Below, one piece after another: positions 40,501-46,500 of a stretch of DNA of 64,000 bases; the first letter of the stretch is position 1, and the number at the start of each line of letters is the position of its first letter. Under the pieces are notes generated by a model. That model was not told the origin of the DNA. It was given only the letters and a program-made list of their open reading frames with translations, and did no database searches. A program made the position numbers and the translations under genes. The stretch lies in the NCBI GenBank assembly GCA_035048495.1, contig CM068541.1, positions 12,221,929-12,285,928 of the forward strand. Reading direction: 5' to 3'. The stretch is from Euptelea pleiosperma (Eukaryota > Streptophyta > Magnoliopsida > Ranunculales > Eupteleaceae).

Positions 40501-43500
40501 TAACGGCCATTTTTTAAACCGTGGTTACAATCACAATTTTAAATCTTGGTTTCCGCATAAGTTACAGTTCTGGCCAAAACGGAAACGAAATACCAAAATT
40601 TCGCTGAAATTTCAGTCATGATACTGCAAATTTTGTATAAGACAGTCAAAATTTTGAAATTTCACCAATATTTAAAAACCTTGGTTACAACAACTAGGGA
40701 AAATCTTAACAAAATAGCATCTAAGTAGGAGAAAAAACTCCATAATGTATGCCTAATCATACCCCAGCGAGGAATTGGATGTAATTATTGAAAATATAAG
40801 GATGGCTACTATAGCGTCAAATAAAAAGAACCAAGTAATTTGTAAGCATTAAATAGAAGAGTGATATAGAAGATAAAGACAACCATGGTATTTGATTTCA
40901 ACTTATGAAACAAAAAGAAATGACAATCATGGGCAATAACATGAACCTTTTAGGAAAGAATTTAGTGCGCTTTAAATCTTTAGGTACTGGTTCCAATCTG
41001 GAGAAAGGAGCTCATTGCTTCTTAGAAAAATGGGTGTCATTTTTGCTGGTTAGCTTTGTGACCCTTGCAGGCATATAGAGGTGTCTTTGGAAGCTGCTTC
41101 CTTTTGCTGTGTTCAGGGTTTTGGAAGGAATGTAAATGAGAATCTTTGAAGACTCGTATAACTCTTATCCAAAAGATTTGCAATGCGATTTGGAGGTTGC
41201 TTCCAAATTGGGCTCTTATTCTTAAAGATTCCCAAGATAAGAATATATCGAACCTTGAAAACGATTGGGATAAGGTTATTTTCAGCCAATCTTTCAAGAA
41301 ACCGTCAAATGCCTTATGGAGAAGACCAGAAAGAAGTTGATTGAAACTTACTTTTGAACATGGCTGGAAGGTTCGGTCAAGGGAGACACCAAATACGGTG
41401 GGGTTTCGGAAACCCATAAGTTTCAGGCCAATTTCATCCATTTCGGTGAAGTTTCATTCGTTTCGCCCAAAATACTAAACAACAAAGACTTGTCCGAAAC
41501 TTCCAAAACCACCGAAACTACTGAAACGTTTTGGTTTCGAAACGAAAGCCGCACCTTTGAACCATGCTTTTGAAGGGAGCATTATAGGAAACCTAGGCCT
41601 GACCAGTATCAAAGTCGTATTTAGAAATGATGAAGAGGAGATCATTACAACGTACTGCAGTCCTACAGAAATTATAGATTTCAGCGATGTGGATGTTAAA
41701 TCTTACTTCAAGGCTAATAGTCATTTTCCTTTTTTATGAATAATGCCTAAAAATCTTTAACGCAACTTCTCGGGTCCCTTAGAGGTGGAAGGTTATTTAA
41801 TGAATGCTATTAGATGGGCCTGAGGGAAAGAAAGGAACTCCTAGAGACTCTCTAGCAGCACCGATCATGTAATCATATTTTAGAACTAGTTAGAGGGCGG
41901 ACAGTTATCGTTACAAGGAAAATGATAAAGTGATGCACTTGCAAAAAGTGGTGTAAATAGAGATACTTTGTATATAAGGAATTCTCTTCCCCAATTTTGT
42001 ATACTGTTTTATGTTGATACAATATCCTTAAGTTACTTATCAAAAAAAAAAAGGCGAGGGTCTAAATGCCAACCTAACTCTTTATACAACTATTCCTTAT
42101 TCTAGAATTAGCACCTATGAAAGGGCTACGATGTTTTTGTGATTTTGTCACCTTCTCTTCCCTTATTTTGTATATATATAATGATACATGAAATGACTAA
42201 AATACGCTTTAAATGACAACAACACAAAGTCAAAAGGTAAAAGAATAAACACAAATAGTAAATAGCAGTTGATTTTCATCTCTTAACACTCCCACTCAAG
42301 TTCAAACCTAGAGAATCACATATGCCTAACCCACTATGAAACCATAGGAAGGCTCTCCCTTGTAAGCGCTTCAATGAACCCATCTGCAATCCGAAGTTTA
42401 GACAAATCATAAAGGACATGAAATGACCAAAATAATATTATATTTTTTGTACGAGAATGATAAACCTAGTTCCCAAAATTGTAGTCAACCTCCATATGCT
42501 TTGTACAAGAATGAAAACCTTGTTCACAAAAACCGTGGTGGCGTTGATGTTACTAAAATGGATCACCAAAAACAGAGGAAATCAGTAGTTTAAAACCACA
42601 CAAGAGAGGCATTAGCCGTGTAAGCAGCAATTAATGCTACAAATTGATGCTTAGCTTTGGCAGTAAGATGGTTGAAAATGGGTTGTTTCTTGGAGCTCCA
42701 AGAGACGAGGGCATCTCCAAAAAAGATGCAGAACTCGCTAGTAAGCAGGGATCACTAGGGCAACCATCCAATCGACACTAAGTCCATGGCGAAGAGTTCC
42801 TTTGACGCATCTAAAAATTGGTATGGATAAATCATCAAAGTCCATAACTTGCTTTGCCTGGATATAAAATGACTTGTCTAGTGGAGATATAGATTTGCTT
42901 GGTTATAGCGTATACCTTACCATATGGAGAATTTTAAAAGAACAAACAAGAATTCCTTTTCTCATCTACTAGAGTCCGCCACATGTAAAAATACATACAA
43001 GTTTTTATGGGTAATGATTAAATGAATAAATAATAGGATATGGAGAGGTTTTTCCATATACAAGAAATCCCTCTATACAATGCAAATAGCTGTAGAAAAG
43101 TATAACTACACAAAAGAAGCCTTCAACCCTAAGTTGTATGCTAGCAAGAAGAGCCACTTTCTTTCTTTCTTTTTCTCCTTTCCAATATCAAGCAATTTAA
43201 AAAAAAAAAAAACAAGCAATTACACTAAGGCTGCATTTGGATGGCAAAAAAAACGTAGCCCAGAATTTATTTTTTTCTCAGGTTATTATTCTTCCCGGAA
43301 AATATGTCCAATAGTTTTTTTATAAGTATAATCATCATTAAAAAGGCAAAAGCCAAGTTATACGAGCAAAACAGCTAAAAAGGTCGAGATGGCCTACTTT
43401 AGACTGATTCAAGTCAAACGACATAACAACGAAATAACCCAAAAGAAAATTAAATCCAACATCAAGAATCCCTAGAACAAAGGGTGTCCCAACGGGAAAC

Positions 43501-46500
43501 AAAGTCCTCAAAAAAGATTCCTATACACTCCTTGAACACCTTAGACCAAAGGAATAGCAACCCCTTAATGTTGAGAATAATCACATCCGTTTCCCCCATT
43601 TTGTCTTCAAAGATTCTCAGGTATCTCTCTCTCAAATCACCCAAGCAATAGCAAAAGGAAGCATCCTCCAGAGAATACGGCCTCTAGCCGAAAAAGCTGG
43701 AGAACGCCAACTAACAAGAAGCTCCATGAAAAAACCCGGCATCACCCAAGACTTTCCAAACTCCAAAAGACAAGAAGACCGTATCTTCCTAGCTACTTCG
43801 CAGCGTAACAAGAGGTGATTAACAGATTCCCCATGATGCTTGCACATATGTGCAATAATCAATGATAATGAAACCTCTAGTAATCAAATGATCCACTATC
43901 AGTATTTTCCCCAAAGATGCCAACTAAACAGAAAAAGCAATCTTCATCAGGACTTTCGAACTCCACACCAAAGATACGGGGAAGCGAATATCCAGTGATC
44001 TATTAAGGCCCCCGTAGAATGTCCAACAGTTTTTTAATGGTTGTTTGGCATTGTTGAGGAAAAAATACCTCTCTCTCAGGTTATTAATCTTCCCGAAAAA
44101 TATGTCAAACAATTTTTTTAATGTGTGTTTGGCATTGTCCCCCCCTCCCTCTCTCTCTTTCTCAGATAATAAGACCATATCCTCAAAGGACAAACCTTAT
44201 TCCTCGTACAATTTAGTCCAACAAAAGAGTAGAGCCTTGACAGATAAGATAATATCAAATCTAGATGCTTTTTTGCCCTCAAAGACTCTAGAGTTCCTCT
44301 TCTTCCAAAGACCCCACCAAATAGCAAAAAGGAGGAAGCACCAAAGCCTTCGGGCACGAGGAGAGAATCAAAGATAAGTCCAACTGCCTATGGTCTCGAG
44401 AACAGAGCCAGGGAGGACCCAACAAATCCCAAATGAGCAAAAGAAAAGACTCAATATCTCCCAGGCAACCTTGCAATGCAACAACAGATAATTGACAGAT
44501 TCCATTGCTTCCTTGCACATGGAGCAATAATTCACCATGACTTTCTTCCTTTTGATGAGACTATCTCCTGTGAGGATCTTACCCAAGGAAGCACACCACA
44601 CGAAGAAAGCCACTTTGGAGGGGACCTTCAACCGACATATCTTGGCCATCATAAATGATCTACTCCAAGTGATGTTGGATAGTGCTGACAAAGACCTCCA
44701 AGACCTATCCGAAATATTGTACAGAAAAGAGCCCATCGAATCTGCTAGTCCACTAAATAGGGTCCTCCCTAGACCTGTCCACCACCATACCATCCAATCT
44801 CTGAATAAGAGTTGTCATGGAGGAGATTTCCCAATCATTCAAGTTCCTCCTCATACCAAGATCCCATGAAACTACATTCCCTTCCCCTACAAAGAAATCT
44901 TGCACCATATCAAATTTCTTCTCAGATATCACATAAAACTGCAGAAAGTCCTCCATAAGAGCCTTGTCACCACACCATACATCACTCCAAAAATGAACTC
45001 TACCACCAATTCCCACTTTGAAGCGAATGCCGGGAATGAAAATAAATATACAGCTTAATCACCCCCTTCCGAACACTGCAACTATAAGGCAACCGAGATC
45101 CCTTACTAAACCATCCCAAGGATTTGCTACCATATCTAGCCTCGATAACTTTTCTCCACGAGCTATCCACCTCCACTGCATACCACCAAATCCATTTCAC
45201 CAAAAGAGCAATGTTCGTTAATCTAAGGTTCTTAACCCCTTATCAAATCTTGCACCATATCAAATTTCTTCTCAGATGTCACATAAAGCTACGGAAATTC
45301 CTCCCTAAGAGCCTTGTCACCTCACCATACATCACTCCAAAAATGAACTCTATCACCAATTCCCACGTTGAAGCAAATGCCAGGAGTGAAATAAGAATAC
45401 AGCTTAACCACTCCCTTCCATCCGAGATCCCTTACTGAACCATCCCAAGATTTGCTGCCATATTTAGCCTCGATAACTTTTCTCCACAAGCTATCCACCT
45501 CCACTGCATATCGCCAAAGCCATTTCCCCAAAAGAGCAATGTTCATTAATCTAAGGTTCTTAACCCCTAGACCTCCAACCTTCTTGGGAGAGCACACGAT
45601 CCTCCAATCCACCAGAGGGTATCCCTTCCCATCTATCCTTCCAAACCAAAGAAAGCGAAAAATCATATTCTCTACACTCCTTACCATCCCGGGAGGAATG
45701 GAGAACAAGGATAAATAATAAACATGAAGATCGGATAGAGTGCTCTTGATCAGAACTAGCCTCTGTCCTTTGGATAAGTACTTAGCCTTACAGACCACCA
45801 ATCACCTATCACATCTTTCAATGCATGGTTCCACAGAGCTTTGGATCTATAAGGAGCTCGAAGAGGGAGACCTAGGTACGAAGCTTGGAAAGTCATTGTA
45901 GAGACACCCAAAGAAGTGGCTAGGACCAAGAAATCCTCTTCTACTCCCACCGGATAGGCTAAACTCTTTCTAAAATTGATTTTGAGACCCGAGACAGCCT
46001 CAAAGCATACTAAGAGCCCTCTTAAAGTCTGACATAGATCTCTATCTACCCCCAAAAAAAACTACTGTATCGTTACTAAATTGCAAATGAGAGATGATGG
46101 GTCTCGATGCCCCAATCTGAAAGCCGCACAAAACCCCCCTACTCACAGTCGTATCGATCATCCTGCCAAGAGCCTCCACGACAATGTTAAATAGAAAAAA
46201 GGGAAAGAGGGTCCCCCTACCTCAACCCTCTGTAACTTCTAAAGAAACCGGCCGGAGCACCATTCACCAAAATCGAAAAAGAGGCTATGGATATGCACTT
46301 ATGGATCCCACCTCTCCAAATCTGGCCAAACCTCATTCTTTCCAGAAGGTAATCTAAGAAATCCTAGCACGCATGATCATAAGCTTTTTCTAAATCAATT
46401 TTACAAACGATACATGGCTTTTTCGACTGGATCCTCGTGTCAATGCTTCGCAGAACACCGTCTAAGATCAGTCTCCCGTGCACACAGACTCCCTACGAGA

